A stretch of DNA of 64,000 bases from an uncultured Paracoccaceae bacterium (GTDB lineage Bacteria; Pseudomonadota; Alphaproteobacteria; Rhodobacterales; Rhodobacteraceae). Within the stretch, counting starts at the first letter, position 1, and every line of letters begins with the position of its first letter. The stretch lies in contig CALKOT010000031.1 in the NCBI GenBank assembly GCA_938092015.1, positions 1 to 64,000 of the forward strand, read 5' to 3'. Made by a program: the position numbers and the translations under genes. The notes below the pieces were generated by a model, which had not been told where the DNA came from, ran no database searches, and saw only the letters and a program-made list of their open reading frames with translations. Below are positions 42,366 to 51,166 of the stretch, piece after piece.

Positions 42366-43199
42366 TTACAAACCACCCACAAACCCACTCACCATCCCCA
42401 CCACGATCGGTCCAACACCGCCATCCAGATCATGTCCCATACCGGCAATTTCTTCATATTTTGCCCCGGGCACGCGATCAGCGATGTCCCGTCCATGCTC
42501 AACTGACAGCAGCGCATCTGAATCGCCATGGATCACCAGCGTCGGTGTCGTTATCTCACTCAGCCGCCCGGCCATCCCGTCGCCCGCCATCACCGCCATG
42601 CCCTGCCTCATCACCCCATCAGGGCGATAAGACCGCTCAATCGCGCGGATGATGAACGCCCGCCGCTCTGCCTCATCAAACGGAAAGCCGGGGCTGCCCC
42701 AGACGTGGTCACAATGGAGGATGTGATCGACCACTCCGTCCAGATCCTTCGCCGGATCACCGGGGTCGGCGAAGAGAAGCGCCTCCATCTCTGGCGAGCG
42801 GCCCGGCAGCCCCTCCGCTCGTGACGAGGACATGATGATAGTGGCGCTCAGCAGCCGGTCGCGATGGTCCAGCAGCATCGATTGCAGGATCATGCCGCCC
42901 ATCGAAATGCCAAGAACATGGGCGCGGGCAATCCCCAGCGTATCCAGCGCCCCGATCCCATCAGCGGCCATGTCAGCGACAGTGTAGGGCGGCGCATCGT
43001 TGAACATCTGGCTCAGCCCGGCGTCGCGGTTGTCATAAGTGATGACGTGAAACCCGGCGGCAATAAACCCGTCAATCATGTCTTGAGGCCAGTGAATGAT
43101 CTGCGAGCCCAGCCCCCGGATCATCAACAGCGGCGCCCCGGTCGGATCGCCGTGACGCTCAACCTCAATATCGATTCCGTTCGCCTTGATTTGCGCCAT
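42366..43199 (-). CDS. Alpha/beta hydrolase (esterase-like)
   Basis: A 277-residue alpha/beta hydrolase. Oxyanion-hole region MIRGLGSQIIHWPQDM, nucleophile elbow GISMGGMILQ (Ser), acid in HGDSDALLSVEHG, and His in GMGHDLDGG. GGAGGG precedes the ATG. It lies between the TetR gene and the divergent peptide-type importer, so it could hydrolyse an imported ester, amide or lactone. The exact substrate is unknown. Repeat copy A begins 3 bases after its stop. Confidence 0.85.
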   Translation of the reverse strand: MAQIKANGIDIEVERHGDPTGAPLLMIRGLGSQIIHWPQDMIDGFIAAGFHVITYDNRDAGLSQMFNDAPPYTVADMAADGIGALDTLGIARAHVLGISMGGMILQSMLLDHRDRLLSATIIMSSSRAEGLPGRSPEMEALLFADPGDPAKDLDGVVDHILHCDHVWGSPGFPFDEAERRAFIIRAIERSYRPDGVMRQGMAVMAGDGMAGRLSEITTPTLVIHGDSDALLSVEHGRDIADRVPGAKYEEIAGMGHDLDGGVGPIVVGMVSGFVGGL

Positions 43200-43379
43200 A
43201 GTTGAACCCTCCGCTTTGCCGCGACCGTAGTCACAGCGATCACTGCTGTCACCTTGCCGTTATCTACTGCCATTTTCACCCAGCGTAAGACATGATCGCG
43301 CTTGCCGCGTCAGCATTGGTCAGCTTAACGTGAATGCTAACGCGCCAGAGAGCGCGCTAAACCTCAGGGGAGATTTCCA

Positions 43380-44963
43380 ATGGATGAACTGAAATATCTT
43401 GGCCGCAAGGTCGCAACCGGCGCGTTGAACCGCCGTGACTTCATGGGCCGCGCTTCCGCGCTAGGCCTGACTGCTACTGCAGCATCTTCGATGATGGCGG
43501 GCGCTGCCAAAGCCGCCGGACCGCAAAGAGGCGGCACATTGCGCGCGGGCGTTCAGGGCGGTGAAAGCACCAACAGCCTTGATCCAGCGACCTTCGCTTC
43601 GTCTGTACCTTACATGCTGGGCCGCTGCTGGGGCGACACCTTGGTCGGCGTAGACGCGGGCGGCAATGTCGTCGGGCGCCTAGCTGAAAGCGTTGAAGCA
43701 TCCGATGACGCGACCTCATGGCGCTTCAAGATGCGCCAGGGCGTTGAGTTCCACAACGGCAAGACTGTGACAGCCGAAGATGCGCTGAAGACCATGCAGC
43801 GCCATTCCGGCGAAGATACGAAGTCCGGCGCACTGGGCATCATGCGCGGCATCGAAAGCATGTCCACCGACGGCGATACGCTGGTCGTGAACCTGTCCAG
43901 CGGCAACGCTGACCTTCCCTATCTGATGGCGGACTACCACCTGATCATTCAGCCCGATGGCGGCATGGATAATCCGGCGGCAGGCATCGGTACCGGCGCC
44001 TATAAGGTCGAAGTTGATGAGCCAGGCGTGCGCCATTCAGCCGTCCGCAATGAAAACGACTGGGATCCGGATCGCGGTTATGCTGATTCAGTTGAGATCC
44101 TGGTGATCAACGACGCAACGGCCCGCACTGCTGCGCTGCAGGGCGGCCAGGTCGACATGATCAACCGGGTTGAGCCGAAGATCGTTGATCTTGTGAAACG
44201 CGTCCCAGGCGTCACGATCCAGAACGTTGCGGGCCGCGGTCACTACGTCATGATCATGCACACCAACACAGGACCGTTCGACAACAACGACCTGCGCATG
44301 TCGCTGAAATACGCGATTGATCGTCAGGAAATGGTCGACAAGATCCTGCGTGGGTACGGCACTATCGGTAACGACCTGCCAATCAACGCGTCGTACCCGC
44401 TGTTCGACGCCTCGATCCCACAGCGTGAGCATGACCTCGATAAGGCCGCCTTCCACTACAAGAAATCCGGCCACGACGGATCACCGATTGTTCTGCGCAC
44501 TGCAGACGCGGCGTTCCCGGGCGCTGTCGACGCCTCTGCCCTGTTGCAGCAGAGCGCAGCGAAAGCTGGCATTCCGCTTGAAGTCAAGCGTGAGCCTAAT
44601 GACGGCTACTGGTCTGAGGTCTGGAACAAACAGCCGTTCTGCTGTTCTTACTGGGGCGGCCGGCCAACGCAGGACCAGATGTATTCGACAGCCTATCTGT
44701 CGAGCGCTGACTGGAACGACACCCGGTTCAATAACCCGGCTTTCGACGACCGTCTCGTTCAGGCGCGGGCTGAGCTGGATCTGGACAAACGCAAAGGCAT
44801 GTATTCCGAAATGGCCTACATGTTGCGCGATGAAGGCGGTCTGATCTGCCCGATGTTCAACGACTTTATCGACGCGCGCGGCGATCGGGTCGGCGGGTTC
44901 GAAAATGACCCGAATGGCGAGCTGATGAACGGCTACGCCCTTGCGAAGTGCTGGGTGGCTTAA
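43380..44963 (+). CDS. Peptide-type ABC transporter binding protein (SBP_bac_5), Tat-exported
   Basis: A 527-residue periplasmic protein of the DppA/OppA family. The N-terminus has a twin-arginine motif (NRRDFMGRASALGLTATAAS), cleavage likely near AKAA. RGGTLRAGVQGGESTNSLDP, WRFKMRQGVEFHNGKTVTAEDAL (split around residue 120) and LRMSLKYAIDRQEMVDKILRG are family signatures. AGGGGAGA precedes the ATG. First gene of a four-gene importer operon. In this group such systems import di- and oligopeptides but also opines, cyclic amides and other non-peptides. Confidence 0.9.
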   Translation: MDELKYLGRKVATGALNRRDFMGRASALGLTATAASSMMAGAAKAAGPQRGGTLRAGVQGGESTNSLDPATFASSVPYMLGRCWGDTLVGVDAGGNVVGRLAESVEASDDATSWRFKMRQGVEFHNGKTVTAEDALKTMQRHSGEDTKSGALGIMRGIESMSTDGDTLVVNLSSGNADLPYLMADYHLIIQPDGGMDNPAAGIGTGAYKVEVDEPGVRHSAVRNENDWDPDRGYADSVEILVINDATARTAALQGGQVDMINRVEPKIVDLVKRVPGVTIQNVAGRGHYVMIMHTNTGPFDNNDLRMSLKYAIDRQEMVDKILRGYGTIGNDLPINASYPLFDASIPQREHDLDKAAFHYKKSGHDGSPIVLRTADAAFPGAVDASALLQQSAAKAGIPLEVKREPNDGYWSEVWNKQPFCCSYWGGRPTQDQMYSTAYLSSADWNDTRFNNPAFDDRLVQARAELDLDKRKGMYSEMAYMLRDEGGLICPMFNDFIDARGDRVGGFENDPNGELMNGYALAKCWVA

Positions 44964-44974
44964 GGGCCACTTTA

Positions 44975-45931
44975 ATGCACCCCATATTGAAACTGGTGGC
45001 TCAGCGCGTTGCGCTGAGCCTCCTCCTCCTCTCCGCCGCGTCTGCGCTGATCTTCATTGGCACGAACATTCTGCCGGGCGACGTCGCGCAATCCATTCTT
45101 GGCCAATCCGCAACGCCTGAGGCGCTGGCGAACCTTCGCCGCGTTCTGGGCCTGAACGAACCGGCCATCACCCGCTATTTCGACTGGCTGTTTGGCGCGC
45201 TACAGGGTGACCTTGGCACAGCGCAGACAAATGGCCGGGATATCGCCGAAAGCCTTAGCAAGCGCCTGACCAATACACTGTTCCTAGCCTTCTGGGCCGC
45301 CATCGTCTCAGTCCCACTGGCGATCTTGCTGGGCCTATTGGCCGTTCGGTACAAAGACCGCTGGCCTGACAAATTGATATCCGGCGCAACGCTCGCTTCG
45401 ATCTCGATCCCAGAATTCCTCATCGGCTATGTGCTGATGTTTTACCTCGGCGTACAGCTGCGCTGGTTCCCTTCGGTCGCTGCAATCCGCGATGGGATGA
45501 GCCTTGGCGACAAGCTTGAGGTGATCGCCCTGCCCGTCATGGTGCTGACGTTGGTGGTCCTCGCTCACATGATGCGCATGACCCGCGCGGCCATCCTGAA
45601 CGTGATGCAGTCAGCTTACATCGAAACGGCTGAGCTGAAGGGCCTTAGCGGCCTCCAGATTATCTGGCGACACGCGTTTCCTAACGCCATCGCACCGATC
45701 GTAAACGTGGTTATGTTGAACCTGGCTTATCTGGTCGTCGGTGTCGTCGTGGTGGAGGTGGTCTTCATCTATCCCGGCATGGGGCAGTATCTGGTGGATC
45801 ATGTATCCAAGCGCGACATCCCGGTCGTTCAGGCCTGCGGCCTGATCTTCGCGGCTGTCTATATCGGCCTGAACCTGATTGCAGACCTTGTCTCAATCCT
45901 CGCCAACCCGCGCTTGCGGCACCCGAAATAG
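44975..45931 (+). CDS. Peptide-type ABC permease (DppB-like)
   Basis: About 318 residues from ATG 44975 (MHPILKLVAQRVALSLLLLS); an earlier in-frame start at 44948 lies inside the previous gene. It has six predicted spans, ILPGDVAQSILGQSATPEAL in the first periplasmic loop and ELKGLSGLQIIWRHAFPNAIAPI as EAA loop. It forms the channel with the 45944 product. Confidence 0.9.
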   Translation: MHPILKLVAQRVALSLLLLSAASALIFIGTNILPGDVAQSILGQSATPEALANLRRVLGLNEPAITRYFDWLFGALQGDLGTAQTNGRDIAESLSKRLTNTLFLAFWAAIVSVPLAILLGLLAVRYKDRWPDKLISGATLASISIPEFLIGYVLMFYLGVQLRWFPSVAAIRDGMSLGDKLEVIALPVMVLTLVVLAHMMRMTRAAILNVMQSAYIETAELKGLSGLQIIWRHAFPNAIAPIVNVVMLNLAYLVVGVVVVEVVFIYPGMGQYLVDHVSKRDIPVVQACGLIFAAVYIGLNLIADLVSILANPRLRHPK

Positions 45932-45943
45932 GAGGAGGGAGCG

Positions 45944-46762
45944 ATGCGAAACATACCTATCAGCGCCCTCATCGGGCTGTTCTTCACCGGGCTTTACTTT
46001 CTGGGCGCGATTTTCGCCCAGCTGATCGCCCCCTACGGCGTCGCCGAAGTCGTCGGCGATGTGTGGGAGCCTTCTTCGGCCAAGTTTTGGCTGGGCACCG
46101 ACAACATTGGCCGTGATCTCCTCAGCCGTATGATCTTTGGCGGGCAAACGACGATCTTCATCGCCGCTTCAGCCACGCTCTTGTCATTTACCACCGGCTC
46201 AATCCTTGGGTTCACGGCGGCGGTGACGGGCGGTTGGGTCGATCAGGCGCTGAGCCGGTTCATCGACCTCATCATCTCGCTGCCGACGCTGATCTTCGCC
46301 CTCGTGGTCCTGTCGGTCATGCCTGTGACGGTGTTCGTGCTGATCGTCCTGATGGGCCTTCTGGACAGCACCCGCGTCTTCCGTTTGGCCCGCGCCGTTG
46401 CGGTCGATATCAACGTGATGGACTACGTCGAAGCGGCGCGCCTGCGGGGCGAGAAAACCGCCTGGATCATCTTCCGTGAGATCCTGCCGAACGCGCTGTC
46501 ACCGCTGGTCGCCGAAATGGGCCTTCGTTTCATCTTCATGGTACTCTTCGTCTCAACTCTCTCGTTCCTCGGTCTCGGCATCCAGCCGCCCGCCGCGGAC
46601 TGGGGCGGGATCGTGAAAGAGAACAAGGACGGCATCGTTTATGGCATCCCGGCCGCGCTGGTCCCGGCTATCGCCATCGCGACGCTGGCGATCTCGGTCA
46701 ATCTGGTAGCCGACTGGATCCTGAACCGCACGACTTCACTGAAAGGGGGCCGGGGTGGCTGA
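45944..46762 (+). CDS. Peptide-type ABC permease (DppC-like)
   Basis: A 272-residue permease. WLGTDNIGRDLLSRMIFGGQ (about residues 48-67) is the DppC hallmark, and AARLRGEKTAWIIFREILPNALSPL is the EAA loop. GGAGGAGGGAG is a strong ribosome site. Its end overlaps the GTG start of the ATPase gene by 8 bases. Confidence 0.92.
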   Translation: MRNIPISALIGLFFTGLYFLGAIFAQLIAPYGVAEVVGDVWEPSSAKFWLGTDNIGRDLLSRMIFGGQTTIFIAASATLLSFTTGSILGFTAAVTGGWVDQALSRFIDLIISLPTLIFALVVLSVMPVTVFVLIVLMGLLDSTRVFRLARAVAVDINVMDYVEAARLRGEKTAWIIFREILPNALSPLVAEMGLRFIFMVLFVSTLSFLGLGIQPPAADWGGIVKENKDGIVYGIPAALVPAIAIATLAISVNLVADWILNRTTSLKGGRGG

Positions 46763-48392
46763 TATTCTGCTCGACGTCACCGGCCTGAAGATCGAAGCGA
46801 CGGCGTACCCTCCGGGTGAGCCGCCGCAGGATATCACCATTGTTGAGGACGTGTCCTTTCAGGTCGAAAAGGGCAAAGTGCTTGGCCTGATCGGAGAGTC
46901 TGGCGCTGGCAAGTCCACCATTGGCCTCAGCGCTATGGCCTATGGCCGGGGCGGGGTGCGGATCACTGGCGGCGTAATCAATATCAATGGCCGCGATATC
47001 CGGGTTGAGGGCACCGGTGGCCTGCGCAAATTGCGGGGCGCCGAGGTGACCTATGTCGCCCAGTCCGCCGCCGCCGCGTTCAACCCCGCCAAACGGCTGA
47101 TGGAGCAGATCGTTGAGGCGACGCTGGCCCATGGGCGGCATTCGCGAAAAGAGGCTGAAAGCCGCGCGGTTGAGCTGTTTGGCAAGCTTGGCCTGCCGGA
47201 ACCAGAGACATTCGGCTCTCGCTTCCCACATCAGGTCTCTGGCGGACAGTTGCAACGGGCGATGACGGCCCTCGCGCTTTGCCCTGAGCCTGATCTGGTG
47301 GTGTTTGATGAGCCGACTACGGCGCTGGATGTCACCACCCAGATCGACGTGCTGGCGGCGATCAAGGAAGCGATCCGTGATACTGGGGTAGCCGCGCTTT
47401 ACATCACACATGACCTCGCTGTTGTGGCGCAGGTCAGCGACCACATCATGGTGCTGCGGCATGGCAAGATGGTTGAGTACGGCGACACTGATCAGATCAT
47501 CAACCGACCCGCGATGGACTATACGCAGGCGCTGGTCTCGGTCCGGTCCACCGACCATGAAGAAAAAACGCCTTCGCCTCAGCCGATCTTGACTGTGGAA
47601 GGCGTTACTGCCCGCTACAAGAACGCCCCAGCGGATGTGCTTCGAAACGTGAATGTCGAAATTCATCCCGGCCAGACACTGGCGGTTGTAGGCGAGTCTG
47701 GTTCAGGCAAATCCACACTGGCCCGCGTCATCACCGGGCTGCTTCCTCCTAGTGCTGGCAAGACGGTGTTTGATGGGCGGACCCTTCCGCCATCTCTGCC
47801 TGAACGAACCAAGGAAGAACTGCGCGAACTGCAGATGATCTACCAGATGGCCGACGTCGCGATGAACCCGCGCCAGACCATCCGCACGATCATTGGCCGC
47901 CCGTTGGAATTCTACTTTGGCCTGCGCGGCGCTGAAAAGACCCGCCGCATTCAGGAACTGCTGGATGAGATTGAGCTGGGCGACGGCTATATCGACCGCT
48001 ACCCGGCTGAGTTATCGGGTGGTCAGAAACAACGTGTCTGCATCGCCCGCGCGCTGGCGGCAAAACCGAAACTGATCATCTGCGATGAGGTGACCTCAGC
48101 CCTTGACCCATTGGTGGCCGATGGCATCCTGAAGCTGCTGCTGGACCTGCAAAAACGGGAAGATGTTGCGTACCTCTTCATCACCCACGATCTGGCGACG
48201 GTGAAGGCCATTGCGGATAGCATTGCGGTGATGTTCCAGGGTGAAGTCGTTCGATACGGACCGAAATCCCAGGTCCTTAGCCCACCCTTTGATGACTATA
48301 CCGATCTGTTGCTGTCATCAGTCCCGGAAATGCGGCTTGGGTGGCTGGAAGATGTCATTGAAAACCGCAAGATGGAGAGTGCGGGGAATTAG
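46755..48392 (+). CDS. Fused double ABC ATPase (DppD-DppF-like)
   Basis: A 545-residue protein with two complete ATPase halves. Half 1 (1-265) has GESGAGKST, VSGGQLQR and VVFDEPTTALD. Half 2 (about 275-535) has GESGSGKST, LSGGQKQR and IICDEVTSALD. A GTG start at 46755 with GGGGGCC upstream is used. Most Opp/Dpp systems have two separate ATPases; single-chain fusions are known for YejF/GsiA-type systems. It completes the importer operon. Repeat copy B lies 34 bases after its stop. Confidence 0.9.
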   Translation: MADILLDVTGLKIEATAYPPGEPPQDITIVEDVSFQVEKGKVLGLIGESGAGKSTIGLSAMAYGRGGVRITGGVININGRDIRVEGTGGLRKLRGAEVTYVAQSAAAAFNPAKRLMEQIVEATLAHGRHSRKEAESRAVELFGKLGLPEPETFGSRFPHQVSGGQLQRAMTALALCPEPDLVVFDEPTTALDVTTQIDVLAAIKEAIRDTGVAALYITHDLAVVAQVSDHIMVLRHGKMVEYGDTDQIINRPAMDYTQALVSVRSTDHEEKTPSPQPILTVEGVTARYKNAPADVLRNVNVEIHPGQTLAVVGESGSGKSTLARVITGLLPPSAGKTVFDGRTLPPSLPERTKEELRELQMIYQMADVAMNPRQTIRTIIGRPLEFYFGLRGAEKTRRIQELLDEIELGDGYIDRYPAELSGGQKQRVCIARALAAKPKLIICDEVTSALDPLVADGILKLLLDLQKREDVAYLFITHDLATVKAIADSIAVMFQGEVVRYGPKSQVLSPPFDDYTDLLLSSVPEMRLGWLEDVIENRKMESAGN

Positions 48393-48739
48393 CGCCGATA
48401 TCAAACCGGACAAGTCACCCAAAACCTTTCACATGTGAAAGTAGGGATAAGTTATTGAAATATATAGTATGACGCTGCGAAATCCACATTTTGTTCACTT
48501 TATGTTCCAATTTTTAACTGGACTCGGCTGTGAAAGTCATGACGTTAAACAGTCGGGTCAGTCTTCAGATGTCAGTTTCGCGCAGGTAGGTGAGCCGACC
48601 ATTCGTCTACGAGCAAGGGCGGTGATTTCGATTATTTCTGAAATTACCATCTATCAATTTGAGAAAGCACAACCCAAAAGGCTTCGTACAGAATACATCT
48701 GCCGTTTATGCCCTTGCCCTAACACCCGAATGACCGCCC
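48393..48739. other. Intergenic region holding repeat copy B
   Basis: The region lies between convergent transporter operons. Apart from the repeat at 48426-48496 no gene is convincing. A 107-codon frame from 48469 starts inside the repeat, has no ribosome site, matches no family known to me and runs into the opposite-strand ATPase gene. The base composition is AT-richer than the neighbours. Confidence 0.5.
48426..48496 (+). repeat. Palindrome-headed intergenic repeat, copy B
   Basis: CTTTCACATGTGAAAG (48426-48441) is a perfect 16-base palindrome, followed by TAGGGATAAG and TTATTGAAATATATAG. It is 34 bases beyond the stop of the plus-strand ATPase and points the same way. Copies A (42292-42362) and C (6081-6148) have the same layout. 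Confidence 0.7.
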
Positions 48740-49486
48740 CTAAAGGATCTGGCCAAGAAATTCCTGTGTGCGGGGATCTTTCGCATCAGTGAAGAATGTC
48801 GATGGCGGCCCGTGTTCAACGATGACGCCGCGATCAGTGAAATAGATATGATCGGCCACTTCGCGCGCAAACCCCATCTCGTGGGTGACAAGCATGCAGG
48901 TCATACCTTCCTCAGCGAGCTCTCGAATGGTCACGAGCACTTCTTTCACGGTTTCGGGGTCAAGTGCGGCAGTGACCTCATCGAAAAGCATCACGTCGGG
49001 GTTCATCGCCAGACTGCGCGCAATGGCGACACGCTGTTGCTGGCCGCCTGATAGCTCGCCCGGATAACTGTCTTCCTTGCCTTGCAATCGAACCTTCGCC
49101 AGCAGGGCACGCGCACGCCGTTCCACTTCCGCCTTGTCTTCTTTCAGAACCAGAACAGGCGCCATCATCACGTTTTGCAGCGCTGTTTTATGGGGAAACA
49201 GATTGTACTGTTGAAAGACCATCCCGACCTTTTTGCGCAGTTCCAGCTTGTCCAGCTTTGGATCGTGAACCTCTTGCCCTTCCACCGTGATTGACCCAGC
49301 CTGAATATCATTGAGGCCGTTGATGCAGCGGATCAGCGTCGATTTGCCCGAACCTGAGGGGCCAATGATGCAGATCACCTCACCCTTCATGACGTCGAAA
49401 CTGACGCCTTTCAGAACCTCAAGATCGCCAAAAGATTTTCGGACGTCTTTGAGTGAGACGATGGGTTGGTCTGGGGTCCAGGTCAT
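48740..49486 (-). CDS. Amino-acid-type ABC ATPase (GlnQ/AapP-like)
   Basis: A 248-residue ATPase. Walker A GPSGSGKST, Q-loop VFQQYNLFPH, signature LSGGQQQR, Walker B VMLFDEVTAALD and MLVTHEMGFAREVADH mark the polar amino-acid transporter family. It starts with a 4-base overlap with the permease upstream. It is the last gene of the four-gene operon from 52009. Confidence 0.92.
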   Translation of the reverse strand: MTWTPDQPIVSLKDVRKSFGDLEVLKGVSFDVMKGEVICIIGPSGSGKSTLIRCINGLNDIQAGSITVEGQEVHDPKLDKLELRKKVGMVFQQYNLFPHKTALQNVMMAPVLVLKEDKAEVERRARALLAKVRLQGKEDSYPGELSGGQQQRVAIARSLAMNPDVMLFDEVTAALDPETVKEVLVTIRELAEEGMTCMLVTHEMGFAREVADHIYFTDRGVIVEHGPPSTFFTDAKDPRTQEFLGQIL

Positions 49487-50370
49487 AGCTTCACCGCATA
49501 TTTCTTTTCTAGCCGCATGGTGAACCGCGCGATTGGATAACAGTACGCGAAGAACAAGATCAGGATGAAGCCATAGAAAGGCACCAACAGTTCAGGGTGA
49601 TTATCTTCGGCTTCCATCGCTTGCCGGCTTAAGGTGATTACTTCTTCAATGCCCAAAAGCGTACACAGTGGTGTGGCCATGGTCAGGATGGCGTACCAAT
49701 TCATCCAGGGTGGCAGCATGCGTTTGTAGCATTGTGGCAGAATGATCTGCCACAGGATCTGACGGCGTGAGAACGCCAGGCTTTCAGCCGCCTCCCACTG
49801 CGCCGTTGGCACAGATTGCACCGCGCCGCGCACCACCTCTGAGATGTTGGCCATGATCGGTAACGACAGGCCGATGACGCCCTTCATCCAGTCGGGGATC
49901 GGGATGGTGACGCCAAAAACCTTTACCTGGAACGGGAACGCCAGCAGCACAATGAACAGGATCACCAGCCACGGTGAATTTCGGAACAGTTGGGTAAAGA
50001 ACCATGCCGCCAGTCGCAGCACTCGATTTGGGGAAATCTGACCAAGGCCCAGCGCTGCGCCAAAGACAGTTCCAATCGCCATTGCAAAGACAGAGATCAG
50101 GACATTGAAAAAGAACCCCGACCAAAGAAGGAAGGGCGACCAGCGCCACAAGGCGTCAAAGGCGTCGTAAACCGTATACCCACTTTGCGCAGAGGCGATC
50201 AGCGGCCAAAGAAGGGCGGCCAATACGACCAACGCAGGGGTCCACCATGGCAGGGTCGCAACCCAGCGGGTGAAGATGTATCCATCAGGCGTCACCGCCT
50301 TCACATCATATGGTTTAAGGACGGGCAGGTCCGTGCGACCCGGGGCGTTGACGCCCGCAACGCGCCTCAT
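49483..50370 (-). CDS. Amino-acid-type ABC permease (HisM/AapM-like)
   Basis: About 295 residues from ATG 50370, which overlaps the upstream stop as ATGA; the longer frame to 50406 would lie inside that gene. It has an N-terminal soluble stretch (about 50 residues), then spans and the EAA loop WEAAESLAFSRRQILWQIILPQC. FRNSPWLVILFIVLLAFP is typical of the HisMQ family. Confidence 0.88.
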   Translation of the reverse strand: MRRVAGVNAPGRTDLPVLKPYDVKAVTPDGYIFTRWVATLPWWTPALVVLAALLWPLIASAQSGYTVYDAFDALWRWSPFLLWSGFFFNVLISVFAMAIGTVFGAALGLGQISPNRVLRLAAWFFTQLFRNSPWLVILFIVLLAFPFQVKVFGVTIPIPDWMKGVIGLSLPIMANISEVVRGAVQSVPTAQWEAAESLAFSRRQILWQIILPQCYKRMLPPWMNWYAILTMATPLCTLLGIEEVITLSRQAMEAEDNHPELLVPFYGFILILFFAYCYPIARFTMRLEKKYAVKL

Positions 50371-51113
50371 GTCCCGTACCCCGGAATTTTCATCGCTCGT
50401 TCCCACTTTGACATGCCGAAGACGAGGATCGCGACCAGAACGATGTAAGAGACAAACACCAGCAGCATTGTCGGATATTGGGCAGATGGATAGTCGTTCC
50501 AGATGGTGACAGAGTGATACAGCAGCTCAGGCACCGCGATGGCGTAGGCTTGCGTTGTCGTCTTCACCAGATTGACGAGATTGTTGTTCAGCGCGGGCAA
50601 GCAAACCCGAAAAGCAAGTGGCAGAACGACGTAGATGTAAGTCTGCAGGCGCGAAAACCCCAGACTTTCGGTCGCTTCAACCGTGCTTTCAGGCACCGCT
50701 TCGATTCCAGCACGAAAAATTTCAACATTGAAGGCACCAGCAAAGAACGACAGCGAAATGACGGCCCAGCCGACGTTCGAAATAATCGGCTCAACCGTCC
50801 ATCCATCAGGTCCAGTGACCACGGGGGTGAATTGGCCAAGCGCAAAATAGAAGAAGAGAAGCTGCACCAAAGGCGGCGTATTGCGAAAGAACTGGATGTA
50901 ACCCTGCACGATGGCGCGGGTGATGCGCGATTTTGCGCCCTGCATCCAGGCCCCGACAAGGCCGATGATGACCGAGAAGATCAGGCACAAAATGCTAAGC
51001 TTGATCGTCATCCAGAGACCCGCAAGGATTTTCCCCTGCTGGCGGTCTTCATACATCCAGATAAAATTCCAGCGCGGCGCATCATCTGCCAGCTGGCGGA
51101 AGAAGTCTTCCAT
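50367..51113 (-). CDS. Amino-acid-type ABC permease (HisQ/AapQ-like)
   Basis: About 248 residues from ATG 51113 (MEDFFRQLADDAPRWNFIWM), with GAGGGGACGAG upstream; the frame open to 51233 runs across the stem-loop at 51133 and is not credible. IQFFRNTPPLVQLLFFYFAL and ESTVEATESLGFSRLQTYIY are family motifs. It pairs with the 49483 permease. Confidence 0.88.
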   Translation of the reverse strand: MEDFFRQLADDAPRWNFIWMYEDRQQGKILAGLWMTIKLSILCLIFSVIIGLVGAWMQGAKSRITRAIVQGYIQFFRNTPPLVQLLFFYFALGQFTPVVTGPDGWTVEPIISNVGWAVISLSFFAGAFNVEIFRAGIEAVPESTVEATESLGFSRLQTYIYVVLPLAFRVCLPALNNNLVNLVKTTTQAYAIAVPELLYHSVTIWNDYPSAQYPTMLLVFVSYIVLVAILVFGMSKWERAMKIPGYGT

Positions 51114-51132
51114 CTCGTCCCCTCGACAGCGA

Positions 51133-51159
51133 TTGGGCGCCCCGGTCTGGGGCGCCCAA
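51133..51159 (-). other. Strong stem-loop after the amino-acid-binding-protein gene
   Basis: TTGGGCGCCCC (51133-51143) pairs perfectly with GGGGCGCCCAA (51149-51159) over a 5-base loop, between the binding-protein stop (51167) and the permease start (51113). An 11-base GC-rich stem is likely to act as a processing or stability element that raises binding-protein levels. Confidence 0.75.
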
Positions 51160-51166
51160 CACCAGA

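Noticed and set aside
48493-48507. GTTC-N7-GTTC, the alphaproteobacterial LexA-box pattern, at the end of repeat copy B
   Set aside because: Only eight fixed bases, so about one chance hit per window is expected; no SOS-type gene follows and copy A has GATC in place of the second half.
48469-48792. 107-codon open frame after the fused ATPase gene
   Set aside because: Starts within the repeat, lacks a ribosome site, overlaps the opposite-strand ATPase gene and resembles no family.
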